Of a DNA stretch of 64,000 bases, positions 20,475 to 31,497 are shown one piece after another. Positions within the stretch are counted from its first letter, which is position 1. Each line of letters begins with the position of its first letter. Where the stretch lies: the NCBI RefSeq assembly GCF_026151205.1, contig NC_087077.1, positions 1,736,001 through 1,800,000 on the forward strand. Reading direction: 5' to 3'. The stretch is from Bolinopsis microptera (taxonomy: Eukaryota > Ctenophora > Tentaculata > Lobata > Bolinopsidae). Position numbers and translations under genes: made by a program. Under the pieces are notes generated by a model. It saw only the letters and a list, made by a program, of their open reading frames with translations. It was not told the DNA's origin and did no database searches.

Positions 20475-21139
20475 CTCAGTAACCAATCAGCTGAGAAACT
20501 GCTTCTTGAGGATAAAGAATTGGATGTCACAGTACTACCTGCAACTGAATGATTCTAAAACACAACTCATAGTCTTTGGACCTAGTAAAGTGCTCAGTGA
20601 GATAGAACTTCATGGCGTTGATATAGCTCATAACACTTTGGTAATGTTTGTGCCTACTATTAAGAACCTTGGATTAGTAATGGACAATCAGCTGGTATTT
20701 GATAAACAGATCGTAAATCTCAAGAAGAAATGTTTTCATACGTTACGTAATATCAGAAAAATCAGATTTCTACTGAGTCCCAAACAGATTAAGATCATCG
20801 TTAACAGTCTAGTAGTGTCATGTCTAGATTACTGTAACGGTCTGTACTTTGGTATCGGCGAGAAGCTGCTGCATCAGCTCCAGTTACTTCAGAATGCTGC
20901 TGCAAAAGCTGTCACTGGTAAATATAAACATGACCATCTTGATGATGACCTGATAAAGCTTCACTGGTTAGATGTAAAGAAAAGGATTGTCTTCAAAATC
21001 TTATTACTATCTCACAAGTCACTGTTAGGATTGGCACCAATTTATCTGCAGGACATGTTCAAGTATGCTCATCATGGTCACTCATTGAAGCTTATTGTTC
21101 CTTCTTGTAATTCAAAGTTTGGTGAGCGTAGCTTCTCTG
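20475..21139 (+). pseudogene. CR1/L2-like reverse transcriptase C-terminal fragment
   Basis: The frame begins in the thumb region (IKNWMSQYYLQLNDSKTQLI) without palm motifs, so the element was truncated at its 5' end on insertion. LDYCNGLYFGI and the downstream C-terminal region are typical of this LINE group. It is interrupted at 21139 by an RTE-like LINE, and the same protein resumes at 22562 with SVVAPKIYNRLPVTI and stops at 22695. Confidence 0.85.
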
Positions 21140-22551
21140 GATGAAATCGTGCTGTCCTTCTGCAACAAAGCCCTGACAGATGGTATTGCGCCAGATCAGT
21201 GGAGGATAAGCAACATCATCCCCGTCCCCAAAAAGGGAGACTGGAAACTGGAGGGGGATATCTTTGACTTCACTTGTAGCTAAAACTCTTAATAGAATGG
21301 TGCTTAATAGGATCCAGCCGGCCATAGAGGGGGTACTTAGGGACACTCAGAATGGTTTTCGGGAAGGACGGTCCACTACTAGTCATATCTTGGCACTCAG
21401 AAGGATTCTAGAGGGGGCTAGACAGAGAAATTTACCGGCAGCTATGGTGTTTGTTGATTTTAAGAAGGCCTTTGATTCACTTCACAGGGGAATTTTGATG
21501 CAAATACTAAAGGCCTATGGAATACCGGACAGTATTGTAGATATCATTAATCTTCTCTATGTGAACACGAAGGGCAAAGTTATAACACCAGATGGGGATA
21601 CCGAGCTATTTGATATCCTGGCAGGAGTTCTCCAAGGGGATACATTAGCACCATACTTGTTCATTATAGCCCTTGACTATTGCATGAGACAAGCCTTAAG
21701 CAAGCACCCTGAAATAGGATTTACCATTAAGCCTTATCGGAGTAGGAGAGTCAAGGCGGAGAAGATATCAGACACTGGTTTTGCAGATGACATTGCTCTG
21801 ATAGCAAAAACTGTAAAGGAGGCAGAGATGCTGATGCTAGAGGTAGAAAGAGTTGCTGCTACAGTGGGACTTAGAATGAATGAAGGGAAAACCAAATTCA
21901 TTACTCAGAACATCGAGAACCCTGATACCATCAAGTCCCTGGGTAACAACACAATAGAGCACGTGGAAGACTTTACCTATCTTGGTTCTAGAATCAGAGA
22001 CAGTGAGAGTGATATCAGGGTTAGGAAAGGAAGAGCATGGGGAGCATGCCACACTCTCAAAAAACTTTGGAAATCTAACCTTAGAAAGTCTATCAAGACC
22101 ACAGTGTTCACAGCACTAGTCGAGTCGGTGCTTCTATACGGTTCCGAGACTTGGACTATGACGAAAAGGCTAGAGAAGATGGTCAATGGTTGCTATACAC
22201 GAATGTTAAGAATGGCCCTTAACATCAATCAATATCGAGACCATGTCAGCAACCACAGCCTGTACGGTGATCTCCCTAAAGTCAGCTCCAAGATAACCCA
22301 ACGAAGGCTTAGACTTGCAGGTCATGCTCACCGACATCCGGAGCTGACTCTGAACAAACTGATCCTCTGGAAGCCGAGTCATGGGCATACTAACAGGGGG
22401 CGACCTTACTTAACACTACTAGATAACCTAAAAGCAGATACTGGGCTGAAATCAGTAGATGAGATAGCTAGACTGATGGAGGACAGAAAGCTGTGGAGAA
22501 CTGTTGTCAATGGATCTCGGGAATACTACCCGCCTTAAGTCAAGTAAGTCA
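21140..22551 (+). mobile_element. RTE-like LINE, 5'-truncated, with 10-bp target duplication
   Basis: AGCTTCTCTG flanks the insertion at 21130-21139 and 22552-22561, inside the CR1/L2 fragment. The reverse transcriptase frame (21264-22538) has motif A FVDFKKAFDS, motif B GVLQGDTLAPYLF and motif C GFADDIAL, then a C-terminal region with YGSETWTMTKR. A 10-base deletion near 21242, relative to the copy at 35175-36981, shifts the frame upstream of 21264. The 3' end is an AAGTC-type pentamer tail after the TAA. It is truncated at the reverse transcriptase N-terminus, so it lacks an endonuclease. Confidence 0.85.
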
Positions 22552-22561
22552 AGCTTCTCTG

Positions 22562-22695
22562 TAGTGGCTCCAAAGATCTACAATCGTCTGCCTGTTACCA
22601 TCACCTCTGCTCAATCTCTGGAATGTTTTAAAGCTTTTCTAAAAACTTACCTTTTCAAAATGTCTCCAGATGAACTTGAAAAACTTTATCGATAA
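22562..22695 (+). pseudogene. Continuation of the interrupted CR1/L2 reverse transcriptase
   Basis: This encodes the last part of the LINE protein (FSVVAPKIYNRLPVTI through LFKMSPDEL) and ends with TAA just after LYR. It joins in sense to the fragment ending at 21139 once the RTE-like insertion and one copy of its target duplication are removed. Confidence 0.8.
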
Positions 22696-23258
22696 CTATT
22701 GTGGTCATTTTTGGAATTCGATATTTGCATAATATATTTATGTACCATTTTCGGGCTTTAGTATTGACGATATATTTTCAAGCATATGTTATTTTTTAGC
22801 TCAGTATTCATGATATTTTCTGGGATGACTAGTTCAAACACTGCTGAGTATAAGATTTATCTTAAAAGCGGTGTTATTTTTGTTGGGGACCGGCCCGAAG
22901 TACCAGCCAATGTTTACTCAAAAAATAATATATATAATAAGTGTTATCAATTCAAACTCAAAACTCACACAAGATTAGGTCTCATTAAAACGATTAATAT
23001 GTATATCATGGAGCTTGTCGAACAAAAACATAGCTGAGCACATATAAAGTTGCCTTTAGTTAAAATTATCATATTAATGCGCTTTTTATGGAGTTGTAGA
23101 GTGGAAACAGGCGCATAGCTAGGGCTAGCTAGCTATTCCAAAATTTTTAAAATTTAACGACTGTTATCAGTCGCATAGCGTCATGCCGTTTTTGCTGGCG
23201 AATTGATGGCAGTGTAACTGAGATGGTATGCAGTGAGATTGATTCTGTGATGGCGTGC

Positions 23259-24820
23259 TTATGAGACAGAGTTATTATTAGCATTGCGGTTGATGTTGCG
23301 CTCTGATTTCCTTAGTCCCGTTATATTGTATAACATAAAGTTGGGCCATTCGTCTGCAATGCCCTCGTTTTGTTGATCAATGAGCATGTTTTTTATGCAC
23401 CTTTTGTAGATGTTAAGGTTGAATAGACTTGGCAAGGAAGTTGCTGCGACACTATATCTGTTTATTGCTAGTAGTGGACCTTTGTAGAATACTGAATTAT
23501 TGTAAGGGTATTTACCGTATTCATCTGACCATGTAGTTGTAAGACTCGAATCCGGATCGGCGACGTTAAATATTGGTGCACTGTTAGGTATTGTTTTCTT
23601 TATAGAGGGAGGCACTAAACTTGGGAAGTTTTTCAGCTTATGTATAAAAACTAATGCGTTCTTTACGATGATACTATGAACTGTCAATATTTTGTGTACA
23701 TAGAAACCAGACTTGGTACTTGCTGGTGGTATACCATCTTTGTACCAGTAATTAACAAAACCTGGTAGTATTGCTCTAAGACCCATTTTTTGTTTTACAA
23801 ATAGTGTTTCTATGTGGGATTTGTCAGCAAAACCCCAGACGAGGGAGCAGTAATTAAGGTGAGACTGCACAAAGCTGTGATATATTTGTAAACGTGTTTC
23901 CAGAGGCAAATATTTTTTAAGTTTGTACATGACTCCAATGTATCTGGCCATTTTCATTTTCATGGCAGAAATATGTTGCGACCAGTTCAGTTTGTTATCT
24001 ATTATAACTCCTAAGAAACGGGCTTCTGTTTTTCTTTCGATTGTGACACCAGAAATTACTACATCGCGATAAATGAGGTTTCTTTGCCGAGAAAAGATCA
24101 TATAATTCGTTTTTTTAAGATTTAGAGCTAATCCGTTGTTATCTACCCATTTAACTAAGACATCGCTAAGAATTTTGAGCTTATCATAAACCTCGTTTAT
24201 ATTTTCTCCTGTTAGGAAAATGTTTGCATCATCTGCGTACATGATGAAATTAGCTATTTCTGATATTTGAGGAAGATCGTTTATGTAGATTATAAAAAGG
24301 AGAGGTCCCAAAATTGAGCCTTGGGGTACACCGTAAATAATGGGGTTGGCTGAGGATTCAGAGGATCCAATTGATACAAACTGGTTTCTGTTCATAAGAT
24401 ATGATTTAAACCAGTTTAAAGCTAGACCTCTTATGCCATAGTGCTCGAGCTTATTCAGGAGTATGGAGTGATCCACAAGGTCAAAGGCTTTGCTAAAGTC
24501 AATCAAAAGGAGCAAAGTAACTTGCTTTTTGGACATTGAATTGAGGATTCTGTCTTTAGCATTAAGAAGGGCATGTTCACAAGACCTACCTGGGCGGAAG
24601 CCGTATTGATTTTCACAAAGTATATTGTAGGTATCCAAAAAATTTATGACTCGATTGTGCATAAGCTTATCGTAGACTTTTGAGAAAGTGGCAAGTAGAG
24701 ATATCGGTCTGTAATTTTTGATGTCAGTTTTAGATCCACCTTTATGTACAGGAACTACTTTTGCCGTTTTCAAGGCCTGGGGAAAGACCCCTTGTTCGAA
24801 CGAGCTGTTAACAACGTGGT
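23259..24820 (-). pseudogene. LINE reverse transcriptase (CR1/jockey-like), 5'-truncated
   Basis: An open reading frame of 504 aa from its first Met, with the same frame running upstream to about 24820. Motifs are NYRPISLLATFSKVYDK, motif A LIDFSKAFDLVDH, motif B GVPQGSILGPLLF and motif C MYADDANIF, all intact. The C-terminal region includes LNYCSLVWG. The endonuclease and ORF1 are missing, as expected for truncation during insertion. The 3' UTR probably extends to about 23050. Confidence 0.8.
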
Positions 24821-24985
24821 TGTTGTGATTTTGTATAATGTTGAAATTATTATTATTTGAAAAATAGTGAAATTGTGTAGTTTTGTGTGGTGATTTTTGC
24901 TATTTAGTTGTTTGTGAAGTTTTCGAAAATACTGTTGCACTGAACTTTAAAATTATTAAATTTCAATTTATTATTATTATTATCA

Positions 24986-25842
24986 TATGTGCTTTGAGAT
25001 GTGATTTCCGAGCTGCTGCATATGAACAATCTGGACATTTAAATGGTTTCTCTCCAGAGTGAGTCTTCAAATGTTTTTTGAGGTATGATTTCAGAGTGGT
25101 TGCATATGAACAATCTGGACATTTAAATGATTTCTCTCCGGAGTGAATAGTTACGCTATATTGAAGAGTAGCACAGTGTTGTAGCGTGAGCGTAGAAATA
25201 AAACAAGTTGTTAACACGTAATCATAGAGGCTAGGGAAGAACAAATCGTTAATAACAAATTATGATAGCAATCAATGTTCAATATATATAACACACAGAT
25301 CTTTTCTTGAGGATGGCAATTTTCCATAGGAATACCAGGACTGTCCGATCTATTCCTTATTCTAGATCCTAGACCATTATTATTATCAGTATCGTTTTGA
25401 AATTCATCACATTTTCGTCTTTTTCGTTTGCCAGAGCTTTCTACATGAAGTCTGATATGTTTCATGGAAGTATCCTCCTCCAGAAACTTTTCCCCACAAA
25501 CTGAGCAGAGAAAGCCTCCAGACACTCCATTAATTTCACTCTGCTCCGTTTTTACTTCTGATTTAAGAACATCATATTTATTTTCGAGACAACAACCATC
25601 TTGTTCTGTAACATAACCATTTTCATAAACAGACCCTCCAGTAAATTCACCCAACAAACTTTGTTCATCATCCTTTTCTGGTGTTGTAGGTCAGGCTGAT
25701 AATGACGTTCCCTGACATGTTCGATAAAATACTTCTCAGAGAAAAGTTGTTCACCACATGCTGGACATAAAAAGCCTCCAGTTTTGCTTCTCAAATCCTC
25801 TTCTTCGGTCTTTACTGCGCTTTTAATGTGAGGACATGACAT
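24986..25842 (-). pseudogene. Zinc-finger gene (copy G), 5' half, frameshifted and carrying a solo LTR
   Basis: The ATG at 25840-25842 opens the family N-terminus; the first SUMO-like motif reads AVKTEE instead of EIKTEE. A deletion near 25683 shifts the frame after the first degenerate finger. The second degenerate finger and the KRKRRK patch follow in the frame of 25211-25657. A 117-bp solo LTR at 25177-25293 then interrupts the linker. Two classical fingers remain (24986-25140) before the retroelement block. This is the 5' partner of 19190-20474. Confidence 0.85.
25177..25293. mobile_element. Solo LTR, 117 bp, with 5-bp target duplication
   Basis: The segment begins TGTTGTAGCG and ends TATATAACA, so it has the TG...CA ends of an LTR. 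It is flanked by CACAG at 25172-25176 and 25294-25298. Paralogues have a single CACGG there. A 5-bp duplication with TG/CA ends is typical of Gypsy and BEL/Pao elements. No internal region remains, as expected after LTR-LTR recombination. The strand is uncertain. Confidence 0.75.
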
Positions 25843-26130
25843 CTGAAGATTTTTCTGGTTAGATTAATAAAATAATTCAAGAGGAAGTTAAAATCAGTAG
25901 TAATGTTGTCATGAATCAGGAGTGCCGTGCATATATTATGAATTTGGCACTATGCAGTGTTTCACAGGATAAGTTTTTGATGGATGCATTTAGTCAGAAG
26001 TGGGAGATTTAAGTCAACATACATTATAAATAAGTAAAGAAGACAATTGCATTCTAGAAACAATACTTATTAACAATTAACATGGGCTTGAGAAATAATG
26101 TGTAATCAAGGTCATATAATTAATGTTAGT
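25843..26130. repeat. Zinc-finger array spacer 7 (left part)
   Basis: Homologous to the upstream spacer of the other copies. It breaks off near 26127 and continues at about 29719 with TGTTTCTGTAAACTATATCG, so about 3.6 kb was inserted between. Confidence 0.65.
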
Positions 26131-26417
26131 AAAACAAAGTATTTTTAGTAAAACAAAGTATTTTATTTATTAGCAGTACAATCAATTCATATGATATAAT
26201 TATAAGAATATAATAGTATGTCACACCTATTTAACTGTTACGTTCGAGTAGTCGTGCCATGGCTAAATTTAACTAGGACCAGTGGTGTCGATTAACATTT
26301 AAAAGGTGATTCTAAGTGACACAAATGGAAAATTTTAAGAAAAGACGGATCAAAACACAGATCCAAGGACAAGGAGACCCAACTGCAGGACCATACATGC
26401 TATTGGCTTGTGCATAA
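26131..26417. other. Unassigned insertion sequence
   Basis: This starts with two copies of GTAAAACAAAGTATTTT and contains no open frame of note. It lies between spacer 7 and the tail of the LINE at 26418. It may be part of another retroelement; I see no diagnostic feature. Confidence 0.3.
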
Positions 26418-29400
26418 ATAAATAAATAAATAAATAAAGTCAATTTTTACAGCACAGCAATATATATCTAAATATCAGATCCTCTGTAATCATAATGTAT
26501 AAAAAAAGGAGCTTTTCTCTGTGCTGAAGGATGAATCAAGGCAGATCATGGTTCTGTTAGCAGGCCACCCTAGTTATGGACAATACATATATATAAAATA
26601 ATTAAATTATAATTTTAAAATGTGTCAAGATTGAACTAAAACATAACTCAGGGTAAAATAGACGTATTCCCTTCGTCAAATTAACTATTTACAATACTAA
26701 ACTTAAACGAACTCCGGGTAAAATAAACGTAATCCCTTTGTCAAACTTGCTATTTACAATAAGTTAATAAATTAATACGGTTGAAAATTATTTCATATTC
26801 AATAACAATGTAGCATCAATATAATTGATACAAATGAGGAGCATACATAGCAGTGAGAATTGCACATAACAGGAGGACTGGAGGTATGGAGCAATAATGA
26901 TTGACAGTGCACCTTTCCACTGATGTTCCTAATTTCCTGTAATAGCTTAATAGGCATGGAAATACTTTGATTGCAGGGGATAGATTGGATTCACTTTAAA
27001 TGTACTGAGATAACTTAACCGAAATAACATAACTGCCTAGATACATTGGCTAGTGTTGGGTGGGATCATGAATTTATCGTAAGAGTTATCCCCTTGGTAA
27101 TTCTCATCAGTTAGCACCATATTCATAAGAGTTTCTTTGTATAACTTAGAAAATTTCTTAACGTCGTCACACTCTCTAAGGGACTTTGGTAATATGTTCC
27201 AGGCCTTAGTTCCTAGATAGTTAAACTCCTTGTGAGATCTTGATTTAGGAGTATAAAGATTGCAGTTTTCTGCCTCACGTGATCCACCAGAAATATACGA
27301 GAATTTCCCGATAAAATGCTTTGGACATGTTTCATTGATTATACGGTACATATATGAGCTAAGATGAACCTGTCGTCTCAAATGGAGAGGAAGCCATCCC
27401 ATATTTTTGTATACATTAACCGACCTCTCTCTGATGTTTACATCTAGGGCTATTTTAGCAACCTTTTTGTACATGATATCTAACTCTCCTAGTCGTTTTT
27501 TATATGTTCTTGACCAGATGGTGTCTAAGTAGTCAAAATGTGGCAACATAAGTGCATTAGCAAACATCTTCCTGAACTTAAGAGGGAGAAGTTTTTTTGA
27601 TCTATACATAGCACCAATTCTTTTGGATATCTTTTTCTTAATGTTATCAATATGTTCATTAAATGTCAATCTGCTGTCAACTATAAGTCCAAGGTACTTA
27701 TGGGATTTAGTTTCACAGATTACCAAAGTAAGGTCATCACAAATTTCAACAAGGATGGCATCAAGGTTAGGCTTAGAGTCAAGGATCATTAGTTTTGTTT
27801 TTTCATTATTCAGGGATAGTTTATTAGCCTGAAGCCATCTGATAACTAAATTCAACTCTTGTTTGATGTTACCATAGTTTCCTCTAGATATATTGTCAAA
27901 ATATAATGCACCGTCATCAGCAAATAGATAAGGTTTAGAAAATAGGCATGCATTAGGCAGGTCATTGATAAAAATGCTGGATAGAATTGGTCCTAATATA
28001 CTTCCTTGAGGCACTCCAGAGTTCAATGAATGTAAACTGCTTATCCTACTCCCAACTCTAGTTTGCTGTAATCTATCTGTGAGGAAGCTCCTAAACCAGC
28101 TCAATGCAGTATCTTTTATTCCATAATGCTTCAGCTTTTGAATGAGAATATCATGGTTAACAGTATCAAATGCCTTTCTGATGTCCAGGAAGATAATTGC
28201 AGGATGCTTGGCACTGTTCTTAGCAGTAAATATACGATCAAACAGATCTAACATGAGATAAGTTGTAGAGTGATCTTTACGGAAACCATATTGATGCTCT
28301 GAAAGTATTCCCTTTTCATCAAGATATTGAGTCAGTTGGGAGTTCACACAAAATTCGATGCACTTTCCAAGAATCGGTAAAATTGAGATTGGTCGATAAT
28401 TACTAGGATTCTCAGTATCACCATCCTTATGGATTGGGGTGACTTTTGCAACCTTGCAGCTGTTTGGCATGATGCCACTGGATAAACTCAAATTTACAAG
28501 ATGTGTTAATGGAGCAATAAATGCAGGTAAAATTTGTCTAAACACTCTCAATGGTATATGATCATTAGTGGATTTGCTACAAGGGATACTTGCCACATAG
28601 TCTAAGATATTGGACTCAGTTATTTCAGTAAAGCTATTCAAGCTGGTCTCGTTGTCAATCTGCTCATTTTGTAGATAAGATAGAAATTCATTTTCATTTT
28701 CCAGCTGCACTTCTGCTTGGATCTTTGGACCTATTTCAGCAAAATATTTATTGTCGGTTTCAGCATCAAGATTGTTATTGATATTGTTAGCTTTAACAGG
28801 CAGATTTGATGCTGTCTTTATCGTTTTCCATACACCCTTTAGATCATTCATGGCACACTTGGCTTTCAGTTCTGTTGCTAAGTTAGTCTTCCTATTAATT
28901 CTAGACAAATAGGTTGAATAGTTTCTCTGCCGTTTATATGCCATCCATAATGAGTCACATTTATTACAGTGTATAAGACCATTTGGATGTATACGTCTGT
29001 TCTTGTTGTGTGTTAAAAATTTACGGTAAAGTTTCCCTTTCAATTTCTTACTTTCTAAAAATTCTGGAGATGGCTTATGGATGTAATCACTATGGCACTT
29101 AATTTGTTTAATTGGACAGAAGTGATCATAGTAGTGATCAATATGTTCGTTTAAACCATCAACTGCATCATTCAGACTAGTTGAATCTATTATTGGTCTA
29201 TAATCACAAGTTTCCAAAAATTCTTTAAGAGCAGTAACATTCATTTTGCTGTGATCTCTTATTAGTAACTTCTTGAATTTTGAGGCCTTATGCACATTGA
29301 AATCGACAATGAACTTTACGACCTGATGATCTCCTATACAATCATCAAGGACTTTGCAGTCAAGAAACTTGGAGTAAGTGTTTGTTATGACAACATCGAT

Positions 29401-29718
29401 TGTGGTCTTTGTGATTCTGTTTCCTAGTTTAGCAATGCGGGTAATATCCTGAACTACCTGTACCATTCCAAACATTTTCATTGTAATGTCTAATTTCTTA
29501 TAGTTCATACTGCTGATGTTGTTTTGGTCTACATTTACATCACCCAGCCAAATAACATTATTACTTCCTATACTCATCATGCAGTCTGTCATATAATCTA
29601 AAAATTTGTCAAGAGGACTAACCAAAAGGTTCCAGTTGTCCAGGAAACTGTACGTAGCTGGTCAACTAGTTTTGAATTCAGACTAGGCTTGATGAGTTCT
29701 GGGGTTTCTAGACGTAAG
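26418..29718 (-). mobile_element. CR1/jockey-like LINE, 5'-truncated, with (TTTA)n tail
   Basis: A minus-strand LINE of 3.3 kb whose 3' end is the (TTTA)n tract at 26418-26441, preceded by TAAAAATTGACT. It starts inside the endonuclease domain at about 29718, next to the resumed zinc-finger spacer. The 3' UTR (26442-27036) has no other feature. Confidence 0.8.
27037..29625 (-). CDS. LINE endonuclease (partial) and reverse transcriptase, 862 aa open frame
   Basis: This is the longest open frame in the window. Residues 1-120 are the second half of an AP endonuclease (WLGDVNVD, TTIDVVIT, IGDHQVVKF). The reverse transcriptase follows: NYRPISILPILGKCIEF, motif A FLDIRKAFDTVNH, motif B GVPQGSILGP, and motif C LFADDGALY, with both aspartates present. 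The N-terminal part of the endonuclease appears only in another frame at 29630-29715, so the element cannot be fully active although the polymerase looks intact. The real start is not preserved; the listed Met is just the first in frame. Confidence 0.8.
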   Translation of the reverse strand: MVSPLDKFLDYMTDCMMSIGSNNVIWLGDVNVDQNNISSMNYKKLDITMKMFGMVQVVQDITRIAKLGNRITKTTIDVVITNTYSKFLDCKVLDDCIGDHQVVKFIVDFNVHKASKFKKLLIRDHSKMNVTALKEFLETCDYRPIIDSTSLNDAVDGLNEHIDHYYDHFCPIKQIKCHSDYIHKPSPEFLESKKLKGKLYRKFLTHNKNRRIHPNGLIHCNKCDSLWMAYKRQRNYSTYLSRINRKTNLATELKAKCAMNDLKGVWKTIKTASNLPVKANNINNNLDAETDNKYFAEIGPKIQAEVQLENENEFLSYLQNEQIDNETSLNSFTEITESNILDYVASIPCSKSTNDHIPLRVFRQILPAFIAPLTHLVNLSLSSGIMPNSCKVAKVTPIHKDGDTENPSNYRPISILPILGKCIEFCVNSQLTQYLDEKGILSEHQYGFRKDHSTTYLMLDLFDRIFTAKNSAKHPAIIFLDIRKAFDTVNHDILIQKLKHYGIKDTALSWFRSFLTDRLQQTRVGSRISSLHSLNSGVPQGSILGPILSSIFINDLPNACLFSKPYLFADDGALYFDNISRGNYGNIKQELNLVIRWLQANKLSLNNEKTKLMILDSKPNLDAILVEICDDLTLVICETKSHKYLGLIVDSRLTFNEHIDNIKKKISKRIGAMYRSKKLLPLKFRKMFANALMLPHFDYLDTIWSRTYKKRLGELDIMYKKVAKIALDVNIRERSVNVYKNMGWLPLHLRRQVHLSSYMYRIINETCPKHFIGKFSYISGGSREAENCNLYTPKSRSHKEFNYLGTKAWNILPKSLRECDDVKKFSKLYKETLMNMVLTDENYQGDNSYDKFMIPPNTSQCI

Positions 29719-30080
29719 ATCTGTTTCTGTAAACTATATCGTATATAAATTACATATCGTCGATATTATACTTATAGATATTGTTACATATCTATTATCT
29801 ATATAATATTTTATTAGGCTACAAAATTGTAGCCTTCATTTGTAGAAGATATGAAAGTTTTTGACCTAATTTTATTCGGCAAGTAATTCCCAAATTCAAA
29901 TATCTAAATACGGAAAATAAAAAGTATATTTAAATTTTACAATCTAGATATTAATCGTTTTTTTAAACAACACTTTGATCAGATAAAATTGATCATTTTT
30001 ATACTTGACACGACATCATAAAAGTGATACTATTAAGTGCACATAATAAATTTAGGGACGAAGCCTCATATCTTCTCAGT
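29719..30080. repeat. Last remnant of the zinc-finger array spacer
   Basis: Homology to the array spacers (TGTTTCTGTAAACTAT to TGACACGACATCATAAAAG) ends near 30047. No zinc-finger gene follows, so this marks the right-hand edge of the array. Confidence 0.65.
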
Positions 30081-31497
30081 AATAATAATAATAAGTAGGA
30101 ATTTATACATCGCTTTATAGCCATAAAGAACTCAAAACCCAAAGATTCAGTTCAAACCATCTAAAGCGACTCATGAGTAACATGTACATAAGAACTTATT
30201 TTTATGAAGTATGGATTTTATGAGAAAGGTAATACATGATACTTATACAAATACGTTTTCAAAGAGATGAGTTTTTAGTTTCTTTTTAAATAAGACGATA
30301 TCGGTTAGTGTTCTCAATTGATAAGGAAGCTTATTCCAAACAGAGGGTCCGCAGTAGCTGAAACTTCTCTCGGTTTTACTATAGTTTGAAATAGGAGGAA
30401 CATTTAGGAGGAAATAGTCTTCTTCAGTTCTTAGTACACGTACAGGTTGACTTTTGATGTCAATACATTTGATGATATACTCCGGCGCTATGTTGTTAAC
30501 GCATTTGAACACGGTTAGAGCAATCTTATACTCTATTCGTTGTCGTATTGGAAGAAAATGGGCTTTTTTCAGGAATGGAGTGACACTGTCCCATTTTTTG
30601 ATAGCTTTCCAACCAAACAAGAATCGAACACAGGAATTTTGTACCTTCTGGAGTTTCTTTATTAGAAGATCAGGTAAACCGTATAAGAGTCCATTGCAGT
30701 AGTCTAGTTTTGAAAAGATCAAGCAGTGAATGAGCTGTCTTTTTAGATCATAGTTAAGCTTTGAGCCTATAACTCGAAGGTTTCTCAGATGGATGTTGCA
30801 GCAACTGATAATTGAATTTATTTGGTCTTCAAATGTTAGGAATTGATCAAATAGGACACCTAAACTTTTCACTGTGCGGGATGCCTCCACAGGGTCAGCT
30901 GCATTGTCAAGTTGTATTGAATCGACTGGACATGAAGAGTAACTGTTCTTGGTCTGTACTACAAGAGCTTCTGTTTTGTTTTGGTTCAGTTTGAGTTTAT
31001 TTTGGGTCATCCAGGTCTTAATATCTTCAAAACAATTTGTTATTCTCTCTTCGATTGTTGAGAGATCTCGAAATAGTGGGTTAAACTCAATGTACAGTTG
31101 AGTGTCATCTGCGTACATGTGGATGTTAAATCCATGTCTCTTTGCGATCTGATTGAGCTCCTTTGTGTAAAGTATAAACAGAATTGGACCTAGAATTGAA
31201 CCTTGCGGGACTCCAATTCTAAGGAAGCATCTCTTTGATCTTGATTTATCAATAGTTACTGTGAAGGATCTGTTATTAAGGTATGATGTAAACCATTCGA
31301 GAACAGTACCTTCAAAACCAAAGTCCTTTTTTAGTTTTTTTAGGAGCAAGTGATGATTTACAGTATCAAAAGCAGCACTGAGGTCCAAAAGGAGGAGGAT
31401 AACCTTACTTTTCATGTCACTGATACAAAGAAGATCATTGTAGATGGTAAGGGTCGCAGTTTCGCAGCTATGATTTGACCTATAACCACAGTATTGG
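30081..31497 (-). mobile_element. L2-like LINE, 5'-truncated, with (TTA)n tail
   Basis: The tail on the minus strand is (TTA)n at 30081-30096. The reverse transcriptase frame runs from about 31497 (YRSNHSCETA) through motif A LLDLSAAFDTVNH, motif B GVPQGSILGPILF and motif C MYADDTQLY to its stop at 30243. Palm residues are intact, but the protein lacks everything before motif A's upstream region, so it cannot act on its own. Confidence 0.8.
30243..31415 (-). pseudogene. L2-like reverse transcriptase fragment, 390 aa
   Basis: Visible parts are motif A with DLSAAFDTVNH near residue 12, GVPQGSILGP near 70, YADD near 101, and the CR1/L2 C-terminus (LDYCNGLLYGL, AHFLPIRQRIEYK, WNKLPYQLR). A frame discontinuity lies just upstream of the first Met (31412-31497), where the same protein continues in another frame. 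It is a truncated retroelement product, not a host gene. Confidence 0.8.

Larger units (their letters stand above)
20475..24985. mobile_element. Nested retroelement block inside zinc-finger copy G
   Basis: The block splits a finger between GAGTGAGTAATCA (left, 20474) and TATGTGCTTTGAG (right, 24986), with ATCA repeated at both borders. It contains a plus-strand CR1/L2-like fragment, an RTE-like LINE inserted into it and a minus-strand reverse transcriptase. The right edge ends in a (TTA)n tail at 24965-24981, the likely 3' tail of the outermost element. Sequence at 22790-23050 and 24830-24965 is AT-rich and not assigned. Confidence 0.7.

Noticed and set aside
21264-22538. Host reverse transcriptase gene
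   Set aside because: Target duplication, tail and a second copy at 35175-36981 show it is a LINE insertion.
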